Below the pieces are notes generated by a model. The model was not told where the DNA came from and searched no databases. It saw only the letters and a program-made list of their open reading frames with translations. The position numbers were made by a program, and so were the translations under genes. A DNA stretch of 64,000 nucleotides. Origin: Fomitopsis serialis. Lineage: Eukaryota; Basidiomycota; Agaricomycetes; Polyporales; Fomitopsidaceae. The stretch is taken from positions 1 to 64,000 of the forward strand of contig NW_025955173.1 in NCBI RefSeq assembly GCF_022376445.1, in the 5' to 3' direction. The stretch's first letter is position 1, and every line of letters starts with the position of its first letter. Shown here piece after piece: positions 33,464 through 42,341 of this stretch.

Positions 33464-36207
33464 CACGGGACGACCTCGCGGTCGTACCGTCTATTCCGCT
33501 AGGCGGCACGGCGGACGCGCAGCATTGCACGTCCGAAGTGCCCCATCGAGCATTCACCAGCCGTCGCGTAGCGAACTCGAAGCTCGATGGTATGTCCATA
33601 CTGGACGTACCCAGTCCTTCCCCGGTTCTCTCGCTAGTACCCGAGCCAGTGTGCATGTCGACGAACGAGAAGGCTGTCGTGCGCACTACTGGTCACGGAA
33701 ACGGCAGGTACACGTTGCGGGACAACCTCGCGGTCGTTCCGTCCACTTCGCAAGACGACACGGCGGATGCACGGTGCTGCGTGCCCGCCTTGTCCCGACC
33801 TGTCATGACCGACCCACACGCAGGATCGATCAGTGAAGAGGTCGTTGTGCGTGCCGCAGGCCATGAAGACGGCACTTTCGTGTTGCGGGACGACCTGATG
33901 GTCGTACCCTTCGTTTCGCAAGGTAGCACACTGGCACTACGGGACGACCTCACGGTCGTACCGTCTATGCTACAAGGTGACACGGCGGACACGCCACAAT
34001 ACATGTCCGACGTGCCCCGTACAGCCTCCACCCGCCATCGGGTAGCAGACTCAGACCGTGACCTCGAAGATACGTCCATGCTGGACGTATTCAACTCTCC
34101 GCATATGCTATCGTCAGTACCCTCGCGAACGGGCGTAGCGATGAACAACAACCTCGTCGTGCGCACTGTAGGCCACGACAATGGCATGTATGACCTAAGG
34201 GTCATACCCGCCACTTCTCGAGGCAGTACACTTGCGATACGGGACGACCTCGCGGTCGTACCATCCAATCTGCAAGGCGACACGGCGGACGCGCAGTGCT
34301 GCACGTCCGACGTTTCCCAGACAGCTTTCATTAGCTGTCGAGTAGCGGGTTCGAAACTTGAAGGTACGCCCATACTGGACGTACCCAATGCCCCACCAGT
34401 TATATTGCCATCGCCTGAGCCAGCGTGCGTATCGACGAACACGGAGATTGTCGTGCGCACCGCTGGCCACGAACACAATACAATCATGCCCCAGAACGAC
34501 CTTGAGGTCGTACCCGAGCGTTCGAGTTCCTCGCTACCGTCTCCACTCCCATTACGGTACGACCTCGCGGTCGTACTCTTCAATTGGCAAAGCGAGACGA
34601 CGACCGAGCGCCATCCCACAATCTACGTACCCTGCTCGGTCACGAACGACAGTCGCGACGTAGAGGGTACGTCGAATTCATGGCTCGATATACACGCTAC
34701 CGGCAAGCACTGGCACAGAGGGTCGAGAAGTACAAGTACGCTCTCGGCGGACGTACTTACCTCGACGCCTGCTGCACCCATGCTCGTGTCCGTGCCCACG
34801 CTAGCGAGCGTCACGGTGAACGAAGAACCTGTCGCGCGCAACACCCACGGCTCGTCGGGCCACCGTCTCTTCATCTCCGCCTTCATGATCACTTGTGATC
34901 ATGGAGATGACATTACGCTCACATCTCGGGACGACCTTCAGGCCGTACCGGGACCCGTCATTCGCCACGGCGAAGTCGGGTACGCACAGTGCTCTCAGCA
35001 GCCCGAGATCGCCGTCGGGTCTGCTCAATGCCACCTGGAGGCACCATCCCAAGGTGCCCCGGCCCAAGCGATGAAGCCAGGCATCACCCCGAAGGATGAT
35101 GCACGCGCCGAGCTCGACACGTCCGTCATCGAGCTCGCATCCGAGCTGAACGAGTGGTGCGTTGAGTCGACGCATCTCCGCACTCGGGAGGGCATAGGCA
35201 CACAGTACCATAATAGTACTGTGTACAGCGGGGACGAACCCGTACGTGTAGATACACCCGTCGCGCGCTCAGAGATGAGCCGCGACACAAAAAATGTATT
35301 ATTATTATCGGACGACGTGCCTGCCACGACGAGCAGCCTGCTCGACGCGACGCGCGACGCGCTCAACGCTACAGGCGTTGGGTGTCACGAGCCCGTGGCG
35401 AGCGACCCGAGCGCTAGCGCCCACCGCACTACACTCGACCGCCACCACCGAACCCTCGTTCTTGACCTCTTCCACTCTCTGGGCAGCCACCTCGAGCGCC
35501 CGTCTGGCGAGCCAGACGCGCGCGCCGCCACGCGAGTGCGAACTCGCGTTCGCAACTGGCTGGTTGACTTAATGCCAGCCCAGTCAGTGGCAGCCGACGA
35601 CCTGGTACCTCGCGGTACCAAATCGCCACTTCCTCCCTCCCCGGCTCCTCACCTCACCACTTTCGGTTCGCGCATTCACTCTGGCGACCGCTACCGCGGC
35701 TTTGGCGACATGCTACCCAGCAGCGCGACTCAGGACTTGAACACCGCGCGTTCAAGCCCAGCGCCGAGCTGCAAGGCCGAGCGGACCACGAGGAACGCGG
35801 ATAGTGGAGGCTGCAAGGAGATCCCGAAGGAACAAGAAGGGTGCGAGGAACGGACGAAGGGTCAGGGGAGGAAGGGTGCGGGGCGAGTAGAGAAAGCGAG
35901 CAGGAAGGCTCGCAAAATACAGGTACGCCCTTACTGGACGTACTCAACTCGCCTCCGCCTGTGTCAGTGCCCGCGCCAGCGTGCGTGTCGACGAACATGG
36001 AGTTCGTCGTGCGCACTACGGACCATGAAGATGGCACCTCCGCCCCCAGGGACGACTGCGAAGTCGTACCCAATGTCCCGCACGGCAGTGCATCCGTGCT
36101 GCGGGACGACCTCGCGGTCGTCCCACTCATCTCGCAATACGACATGGCGGACGTGCAGTACTGCACGTCCGACGTGCCTCACCATCCCACGACCGGATGT
36201 CGAGTAG
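33454..36207 (+). CDS. Repetitive open frame 3 in the LTR element (uncertain)
   Basis: 917 codons. The first 400 residues are module B: about six to eight variants of the unit (L)RDDL-x-VVPS ... GDTADAQ-x-C-TSDV. Then comes module A2 (DDVPATTSSLLDA, then HLERPSGEPDA) and a purine-encoded charged tail. RDDL-x-VVP is the translation of the hairpin ACGACC-NNNN-GGTCGT. No known domain. Confidence 0.3.
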   Translation: MPVTRDDLAVVPSIPLGGTADAQHCTSEVPHRAFTSRRVANSKLDGMSILDVPSPSPVLSLVPEPVCMSTNEKAVVRTTGHGNGRYTLRDNLAVVPSTSQDDTADARCCVPALSRPVMTDPHAGSISEEVVVRAAGHEDGTFVLRDDLMVVPFVSQGSTLALRDDLTVVPSMLQGDTADTPQYMSDVPRTASTRHRVADSDRDLEDTSMLDVFNSPHMLSSVPSRTGVAMNNNLVVRTVGHDNGMYDLRVIPATSRGSTLAIRDDLAVVPSNLQGDTADAQCCTSDVSQTAFISCRVAGSKLEGTPILDVPNAPPVILPSPEPACVSTNTEIVVRTAGHEHNTIMPQNDLEVVPERSSSSLPSPLPLRYDLAVVLFNWQSETTTERHPTIYVPCSVTNDSRDVEGTSNSWLDIHATGKHWHRGSRSTSTLSADVLTSTPAAPMLVSVPTLASVTVNEEPVARNTHGSSGHRLFISAFMITCDHGDDITLTSRDDLQAVPGPVIRHGEVGYAQCSQQPEIAVGSAQCHLEAPSQGAPAQAMKPGITPKDDARAELDTSVIELASELNEWCVESTHLRTREGIGTQYHNSTVYSGDEPVRVDTPVARSEMSRDTKNVLLLSDDVPATTSSLLDATRDALNATGVGCHEPVASDPSASAHRTTLDRHHRTLVLDLFHSLGSHLERPSGEPDARAATRVRTRVRNWLVDLMPAQSVAADDLVPRGTKSPLPPSPAPHLTTFGSRIHSGDRYRGFGDMLPSSATQDLNTARSSPAPSCKAERTTRNADSGGCKEIPKEQEGCEERTKGQGRKGAGRVEKASRKARKIQVRPYWTYSTRLRLCQCPRQRACRRTWSSSCALRTMKMAPPPPGTTAKSYPMSRTAVHPCCGTTSRSSHSSRNTTWRTCSTARPTCLTIPRPDVE

Positions 36208-38210
36208 CGGGTACGCCCCAGATGGACGTACCCACCTCGACACTTCATCCCTTGCCCGCGCCCATACCAACAAGCGTAGCGACGAACGTGAAGTTCGTCG
36301 TACGCATGGCTGGCCAAGAGGACGGCATGTTCACGCTGCCGGACGACCTATTGGTCGTGCTTTCCGATACGCAAGGCCGCGCGCCAGTATTAGAGGACGA
36401 CCGCGAGGTCGTACATTTCAATGCGCAAGGCGGCACGATGGATCAGCAGCGATGCAGGTCCGAGATGCCCCATCCAGCGTCGACCGTCCGTTGTGCAGCG
36501 CGTACGTCTAGCCTGCCGCTAGACGTACACGGGGCTTATGACCACCCCTCGTCGATTGCCCCTGACTTCTTGTCTGGCAGCTATATCGCTCGTCCACCCG
36601 CAACGCAACACGGCCTGCACGTCCTCACGGAAGTGCAGGGCCCTGACTGGCCCAGTGCAGCTGAACCTCCTTTGGTTCAGCTGGCAGAGTCGTGGGTTCA
36701 CCTCGACGACAGATCCAGCAGCCCCCAATCGCGCGCGGCCGCATTCCGGGAAGAATTGTACTCCCAACCGGAAGTGCGAGCCCCCGGTAGCGTCAAGACA
36801 GCTGAACACCTCGCTGTTCAACTGACAGGCCCGCAATACGACCTTGACCTGCTCGACGAAGTGTTGGACCTCAATCCCGACTTGTTGAGCAGTCACCACC
36901 GTCTTCGCGACCCCGGCGCCTCTGCGAGTGCGCAGCCCGACGCTTGCGTAGCCCCAACGAACACGCGAGTTCGGGATTGCGAGGCGACTACTGCACTACC
37001 GACAGTGCAGCAGCCGGCGCTTACGGACTCCGACCGACCAGAACGGCTGTCCGACCGTCAACCCGACGAGAACTTCACAGTTCTCATCGAGGGTTCGATC
37101 CTAGGGACCCCTACCAAACTCCCCATCACCTCCTTCGCGGCCCCCGACATCGGTGGCGACTACGAGAGGCGTCACGAGTCGGAGCTCGTGCACGCACCCC
37201 GAAGATCGAGTGCAGGACGGACGGAGGATCAGGGCGGGGTCGAGGTGGAGGTGGAGGAGATTGCAGAGGCAGGAGAGGCAGAGGAGGAAGGTCAGACAGA
37301 AGGAAGAGAGGGGGAAGGGCACGGCGTAGGCAAGGAAGACAAGCTTCCGTGCTCGGAAGACAAAAGTACGCCCGTACTGGACGTACCTCCCCCGCTTATA
37401 TCGCCACCCCTTACACCGTCATCACCACTATCGACGGCCACGACAACCACACTGGTTGTCGTGGCAATCACCGTGCACAATGGTGGTACGGGCAGACCAC
37501 GGGGCGACCTACAGGTTGCTCCCGGCACGGCTAGGCATTGCGGTACGATCGGCGAGCGAGTCTGCTCGTCCGATGTATCCGACATCTTCACAGCTCACGC
37601 GCAGACGACGAGTTCCTCGCTCGACATCTACGCTGAGGTGCTTAGCAGTGGATCAAACAACGAGTGCCTCAAGGTACTCGCTGCGCATTCACCACCTCCT
37701 ATCCCACTACCACCACCTGTGACGATCACGACAATCAACGTGGTTGTCGTGGCAGTCACCACGTATGACGGTGGTACCAATGGCCTATGGAATGTATTAC
37801 GAGCTGCACCCGGCATGACGATGCATCGCGGTACAATCGGTGAGCTTACTTGCTCGACCGATGTGCCTGATCGTTCTGCAGCCCACGTGCAGACGTTGGG
37901 CTTCCCCGTCGACGTCCACGATGAGGAAGTTGACGGTGATTCGAGAAGCGAGTACCTCGTGGTACTCGTGCCAGTATCATTACCCTGCATTCCGATACCA
38001 CCACCGATTGGTCACATCCAGTATGGTCGCGCATCGGACTCAGGGAGTGCTGAGCTCGCTGGCGAATGCGAGTACATTACAGCTCGGGTTGCGACCACCC
38101 TCACTGGTCCCATCACCATCATCCATGATGTATCTGGAGAACTTCACAGTTCTCCGACCTGGGTTGCTATCATCATTCCGGGCTGCATAACTCCATTGAG
38201 TTATGTATGA
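35841..38210 (+). CDS. Repetitive open frame 4 in the LTR element (uncertain)
   Basis: 789 codons covering module B2 (VVRTTDHEDGTSAPRDD), module A3 (LHVLTEVQGPDWPSAAEPP) and module B3 (STATTTTLVVVAITVHN). Between A3 and B3 lies a Glu/Gly/Arg-rich stretch from purine tract 3. It overlaps frame 3 in another phase. The frame changes at every A-to-B boundary, so a single uninterrupted protein is not encoded. Confidence 0.3.
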   Translation: MRGTDEGSGEEGCGASRESEQEGSQNTGTPLLDVLNSPPPVSVPAPACVSTNMEFVVRTTDHEDGTSAPRDDCEVVPNVPHGSASVLRDDLAVVPLISQYDMADVQYCTSDVPHHPTTGCRVAGTPQMDVPTSTLHPLPAPIPTSVATNVKFVVRMAGQEDGMFTLPDDLLVVLSDTQGRAPVLEDDREVVHFNAQGGTMDQQRCRSEMPHPASTVRCAARTSSLPLDVHGAYDHPSSIAPDFLSGSYIARPPATQHGLHVLTEVQGPDWPSAAEPPLVQLAESWVHLDDRSSSPQSRAAAFREELYSQPEVRAPGSVKTAEHLAVQLTGPQYDLDLLDEVLDLNPDLLSSHHRLRDPGASASAQPDACVAPTNTRVRDCEATTALPTVQQPALTDSDRPERLSDRQPDENFTVLIEGSILGTPTKLPITSFAAPDIGGDYERRHESELVHAPRRSSAGRTEDQGGVEVEVEEIAEAGEAEEEGQTEGREGEGHGVGKEDKLPCSEDKSTPVLDVPPPLISPPLTPSSPLSTATTTTLVVVAITVHNGGTGRPRGDLQVAPGTARHCGTIGERVCSSDVSDIFTAHAQTTSSSLDIYAEVLSSGSNNECLKVLAAHSPPPIPLPPPVTITTINVVVVAVTTYDGGTNGLWNVLRAAPGMTMHRGTIGELTCSTDVPDRSAAHVQTLGFPVDVHDEEVDGDSRSEYLVVLVPVSLPCIPIPPPIGHIQYGRASDSGSAELAGECEYITARVATTLTGPITIIHDVSGELHSSPTWVAIIIPGCITPLSYV

Positions 38211-38397
38211 CGAGAGTGGACGGCCATGCTGCTCACTGACACGAAGTAGCTTGTCGTTGTCTACAGTATGACACCACCTCGGTCTGGCCTATTGCTACCA
38301 CCGTTGTGTGGTAGCATGTACTTTCCTTTTCATTTCCTCTTTCTTTTTGTTTCTCTGGTTATTGCTGGGACCCGTGGTCGTGTCCAGTGGGGGAGGG

Positions 38398-38600
38398 TGT
38401 AACGGATATTCCCGTTACGGTATATCTTATCTTGCATGTTTGTTCTTGTTTGCTCGAGGGCTCGTATGGCGCACCAGCGCACTTACGAGACCTCAGTCCT
38501 TTACCATCCTCATCGCCCCATGTATGCTACGTGTAGACAGTCCCTCTGAATAGAGACTGGGTACAGCGCATACCGGGCCCGAGGATTAAGGGACGCTACA
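38398..38600 (+). repeat. 3' LTR (203 bp)
   Basis: Same sequence as 30937-31139, preceded by a polypurine tract and followed by the CGTAT duplication. The matching LTRs suggest a recent insertion. Confidence 0.9.
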
Positions 38601-38605
38601 CGTAT

Positions 38606-39785
38606 GTAGGCTCGTAAGTCATGGAGCAGACGGGGCATGCTGCCCAGTCGGTAACGATGGGATCCAGGTCGAACAGCCGTCGCACTGTGCGGATGTCGGT
38701 AGGAAACTCTCTAAGGACCTTCTGATCCATGGGACTAGGTGGTCCATTCAGTCCGATGGCCATCTCGCTGAACATTTTGAGAACGTGAAGCGTGAAGTTG
38801 CACATTTGGCGCGTGACGCCTCCGAGAAGTTGCAGAACGAGGGCGAGGAAGATCGCGACTACCACAAGTGGGTTCGATTGCTTCAACGGATGTTCATACA
38901 ACACCGCTTTACGTCGCGTCAGTACGCTGGGCAGCATTCAGATTGTCCAGAGCACTCACTCGTATCAACTACACGGACAGGACCTTCTGTGCTCGTAGGG
39001 GTCGGAATCAGGGACACCTCCCGGAGCATTGCTGCCACGGTCGCGATCTGCGTTTCCAGCCGTTCGGTCATGCCCTCGCGCTGGAGTACGACTTTTGGGT
39101 CAGAACTTCCCTGTGCCAGGAAGTGCACGGTACGTTGCGCCTCCATGAACCAATGCAATTCGTCATCTAACGCCTTCACAGCGTCGGTCGCGGCAGCGCT
39201 CTTCATAGGGGCCTGTAGGCCCTTCGAGAACGCCTCGTCGCAGAGCCTGATGTGATCGTCGAGTTCGTAGTCTAGGAGCGCCAGTTCGGGCCAGGGCTCT
39301 ACTGGCGGTGTGTGCAGCGGCTCAGGATTGGGGATGGGAGGAGGGTTATTGCGTATGGTGCTCGTGGAGCGGGTTGCTGAATCGCCGGTGAGTAATTGTG
39401 CCAGCGCGTTAGAGAGCTGAAAACATACTCAACGGCGAGTCGTCCACGCCTCGTCCCCACATTGTGTTGTGCTGGGTGTTACCCGTCTCAAGCCCGTCAT
39501 CCGTCAACGTCATATACGTCAATTCGTCAAGCATGGCGTCGAATTTGGCCTCGGCGATCTTTGGGATGGTGTGAGCACGATCTCTTGCCTTATCGGATGG
39601 GCTATACTCACTGCACGCTCTTCTTCTTTGCGCTTCTCCTCAATCAACTGGTCTGTGCGACGTTTCTCCTCTCGACGTACTTCTTCTCGACGCTTTTCTT
39701 CTGTCTGGTGATGCCGATATTCGTTATACGCGAGGGGAGAACCCTTGCATGTAGAACAGTTGCACATCACTGTTTGGGGCGCCAT
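38606..39785 (-). pseudogene. Tnp2-type transposase, N-terminal part
   Basis: The ATG at 39785 starts MAPQTVMCNCSTCKG, a Cys pair usual at the N-terminus of fungal Tnp2-like proteins, followed by a strongly charged helix (RREEVRREEKRRTDQLIEEK). Exon 1 ends at 39612 (GTGAGT). Exon 2 has IAEAKFDAMLDELTYMTLTD. The next holds PWPELALLDYELDDHIRLCD. After a further intron comes NPLVVVAIFLALVLQLLGGV, then LREFPTDIRTVRRLFDLDP and WAACPVCSMTYEPTY. The exon joins I tested keep phase. At 38606 the frame is cut by the LTR element and resumes exactly at 30936. The gene would have cut and pasted a CACTA-like transposon; it is now disrupted unless the LTR element is removed. Confidence 0.8.
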
Positions 39786-40187
39786 AGTGGAAGGGACGAC
39801 AGCGACGAGTGAGTGAGTGCTTTGCAAAGGCGGTCAGTATCTCCATTCCCATCATGAGTCAGACATTCCCTATTGACGGTTATTGTCCATTGTTCTGAAT
39901 CGCGACGCATGCTGCGGTCGTCGGAGCCTGCTACATACGGTGCGCGTACCAGACCTGCCGATCACTCAACAATGTGACTCCGGAACGGTTGTCACCGAGG
40001 CCCGCTTGTAAACGCCATCCAAGCAAGAACAAAAGGGAAGGCGCATCAACTCGTCGCTGATGTGGAAGCAGCGCCATGGTAAGCGACCTTCGTCGTTTCC
40101 CCGGCTGATGCGCCGAGTACGCTTTTGTTCATTGCTTTTGTTCGGTACGTGTCCGTGCTTCGTCGGGGCTGACAGGCCGGATGGACG
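39786..40187. other. Divergent intergenic region with an imperfect hairpin
   Basis: AAGCAAGAACAAAAG (40021-40035) and GGCGCATCA (40040-40048) are matched inverted by TGATGCGCC (40106-40114) and CTTTTGTTCATTGCTT (40122-40137), with one indel. The hairpin lies between the divergent transposase and the downstream genes and may be a regulatory or transposon-end sequence. Confidence 0.45.
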
Positions 40188-40199
40188 GTGAACGCACGC

Positions 40200-40610
40200 C
40201 AGGATTATATATACTCAGACTATTGGGCAGATGCAAAGATCTCCGCAAACGCTACCCCGCATCGCAAACTACGCTATGGGAAACCTCCTCAGTACCGATA
40301 CCGACGTCGCCAGCTCCTCCTTGGTACGCACCTCCTTGATGCGCAGGGAGAGTACCGTATCCGACCTCGTCCCGGTATGTCCAGACACCCCGCTCACATA
40401 TTAATCCACTGAAAGCCATTCCAGGGAGCATACAAACCGAGGACGCAAGACGGGCTAGGAGAGAACCCGCCCCATTTCGGACTTGACCTGCAAGATTCGG
40501 TAGATTCTATCCTCGGACCGGTACCGGTAAGTCAAGGTAACACCACACGTACCTCGTCGCTAAGCTTCTATCCAGGGAGCATATAGACCGAAGACATGGG
40601 TGACTAGACT
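40200..40610 (+). CDS. Possible hypothetical gene fragment (uncertain)
   Basis: Coding-like blocks are separated by intron-like pieces: ATPHRKLRYGKPPQYRYRRR; then, after TTCCAG, GAYKPRTQDGLGENPPHFGL; then, after GTAAGT ... TCCAG, GAYRPKTWVT. The two exons starting GGAGCATA-(C/T)-A-(A/G)-ACCGA resemble each other, a small exon duplication. No start, end or family is clear. It may be the 3' end of a degraded gene preceding the F-box gene. Confidence 0.25.
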
Positions 40611-40624
40611 CGTAAGTACCGAGA

Positions 40625-42341
40625 ATGAGTGTATTGCGTCGGAGGGCTGACGAAGGCACGGAGCAGCCTTCGGACGTGTCGATGCAAAGAATTCATCTTG
40701 CGCAAGAGGCGTTCGTAAAGGCGCTTTCGAAGCGTCCTTCTAAACGCCTCAGAGTCTCCGCCACAGACGAGGAGGCATGTGCTTCGTTATATTCGCCGAG
40801 CGACTTCGCTGAACTGGTCTCAACCCAGGAACAAGGCCACTCGTTTACGGTCGCAACGACATCGGCGGCACCGAGGGGCGGCAGGCTCGCCTCGATTACA
40901 GGCGATTACATCGCGCATCTGCCGGTGGAAACTGTGCAGGCTGTCGCGAAGCCGCTCTTCGACGACGACGACCTGCACTCCTTGTCTCTCGTGAACAAAC
41001 GGCTCCACGTCATCGTCACACCGATTCTGCTCAAGCGGAAGGGTCTCAAGGCGAACGGGGAACGTGTTTTAACGCTCTCTGACGAGGATGCGTTCACCGG
41101 CCTTTGTATCCTATGCAGGTGGCTCGAGTTCCATCCCCCGTCGTTCATGTTACTCGTGTTTTCACCTATCGCGGACCGCGCAGAGGTGCAATGCCGTGCG
41201 GTTCTCGACTTCTTTAGCGTCATGCGATCCAAAACCGTCGCCGTTGAAACCGTCTTCCTCAGCTTCTGCAGCGATGCCAAACTGGAGTGCTGGAGGGCCC
41301 TCTTTGAAGGCGTCATCGAATCCGGTGTCTCCGAACTGCGAATACAGCAAGACGACGTGTTACGCAACGTAGGGCCCTTCAAATCTTTGAAGCGGCATGC
41401 GACACCGGCGCAGCTCTATCCGAACCTGAAGTCCTTCCGGCCTCATGCGCCGGTCCTCTTCGACGAGGAGACCATTCGGTGGACGTTACAGGTGATCAAC
41501 GCCTCCGCGCTCAGAGAACTCAGCCTCTCTAAGCAATCCGAGAAGGCGTCTTGGTCCTCCCTCCTCTCGCACTTCAAGCTACCTTCTCTACGGGTTTTCA
41601 CTGTCGAGGGGGTACTCTCTCTATGCTGTCACTTTCTACCTTCCTCCTGAACCATCCAGCTCTCGAGTCCCTCTACATCGGAGCGGACTCTGACTCGGAG
41701 CTCAAGACATTCGTACCTCCCAAGCTACCCGCTCGTCACCAGGTCCTCCGCTGTCTGCGGACCCTAGAGGCCCCGTTGTCGTACGTGGTTCATCTGGTTG
41801 GTGCGGCGCCCTGGGGCACGTCGTCCCGTTTGACGGACCTCCGAATCCTTCCCGATGTACGCAACGGCTTTCCCTTCCAGCCGTGTGTCGAACACGTCCT
41901 TCAGAAAATTGCGGATATGGAACACCTCTCGTGGGTTTCCATCGAAGTCCCTCAGGCTGTCGGGCAGTGCACTGCCCCGTGGTGCGCAGTGCCTGCCCCT
42001 GCAGGTCCGGATCCCTACCACTCGCTCACTCGCTTGGTAATCTCTCAGAGCGGCGTCAAGGACGCTCACTATCTTTTCAGCGAACACTTCATGGTACGAG
42101 GTTATATCGTTGTTGCTATGAACTTTACTTACTTGCTTCGAAGATGACGCTTCCAAGCCTGCTACGTACATTCTCCAGGATCGAACAACTGGAAGTTGAA
42201 GAAGGCGCGATCGACACGGAGGCTGAAGGGAGCGTGAATCGTCAGGATACGATCAACGCTATCGTAAATGCGGGCTCTGTTCTGATGTCTATTGAGATCA
42301 AGTCGGGTTCGCAGTGCGTGAAGTGGGAGCCGGTTTTGTAG
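40625..42341 (+). pseudogene. F-box/LRR protein with a single-base frame break
   Basis: The ATG is at 40625. The N-terminal 90 residues are basic and probably disordered. An F-box-like segment follows (DYIAHLPVETVQAVAKPLFD, then LHSLSLVNKRLHVIVTPIL). Leucine-rich repeats come next (VSELRIQQDDVL, ALRELSLSKQSE, LPSLRVFTVEG). At the GGGGG run near 41607-41612 the frame shifts: STFLLNHPALESLYIGADSD continues clearly in the next frame, and one more G would restore it. A possible intron from the adjacent GTACTC does not restore phase. An intron at 42094-42143 is followed by a last LRR exon ending at TAG 42341. Family role: substrate receptor of an SCF ubiquitin ligase. A sequencing error in the G run is an alternative. 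Confidence 0.7.

Larger units (their letters stand above)
31140..38320 (+). repeat. Array of short covarying DNA/RNA hairpins
   Basis: By eye I find more than 50 inverted repeats with stems of 6-11 bp and loops of 2-6 nt, spread over the whole interior. Examples: 31152-31172, 31532-31556, 32123-32145, 32274-32297, 32318-32341, 32432-32457, 32566-32583, 32675-32696, 33287-33309, 34070-34090, 34188-34207, 34885-34904, 35501-35518, 35530-35549, 36103-36124, 36148-36171, 36502-36528, 37438-37464, 37949-37968, 38136-38155 and 38293-38316. Related hairpins in different modules differ in both arms at once and keep pairing. Confidence 0.85.
30937..38600 (+). mobile_element. LTR retrotransposon without visible gag/pol, hairpin-rich interior
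   Basis: Two 203 bp direct repeats (30937-31139 and 38398-38600) begin TGTAACGG and end GCTACA. A polypurine tract (GTGGGGGAGGG) abuts the 3' LTR. The 5 bp CGTAT flanks both ends (30932-30936 and 38601-38605), a target-site duplication. I see no zinc knuckle, protease, integrase, RT or RNase H motif in any frame, so it looks non-autonomous. The interior is three modules of hairpin-rich DNA with long repetitive open frames. It has split the transposase gene in an exon. No tRNA primer site was recognised; a 9 bp hairpin starts 12 bp after the 5' LTR. Confidence 0.85.

Noticed and set aside
33693..34619. 308-codon minus-strand open frame inside the LTR element
   Set aside because: It mirrors the hairpin repeats; in palindrome-rich DNA both strands stay open. 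No domain, and the plus strand is the sense strand of the element.
31140..38320. Regularly repeated short palindromes as a CRISPR-like array
   Set aside because: The repeats are neither constant in sequence nor separated by unique spacers of fixed length, there are no cas genes, and the context is a eukaryotic LTR element.
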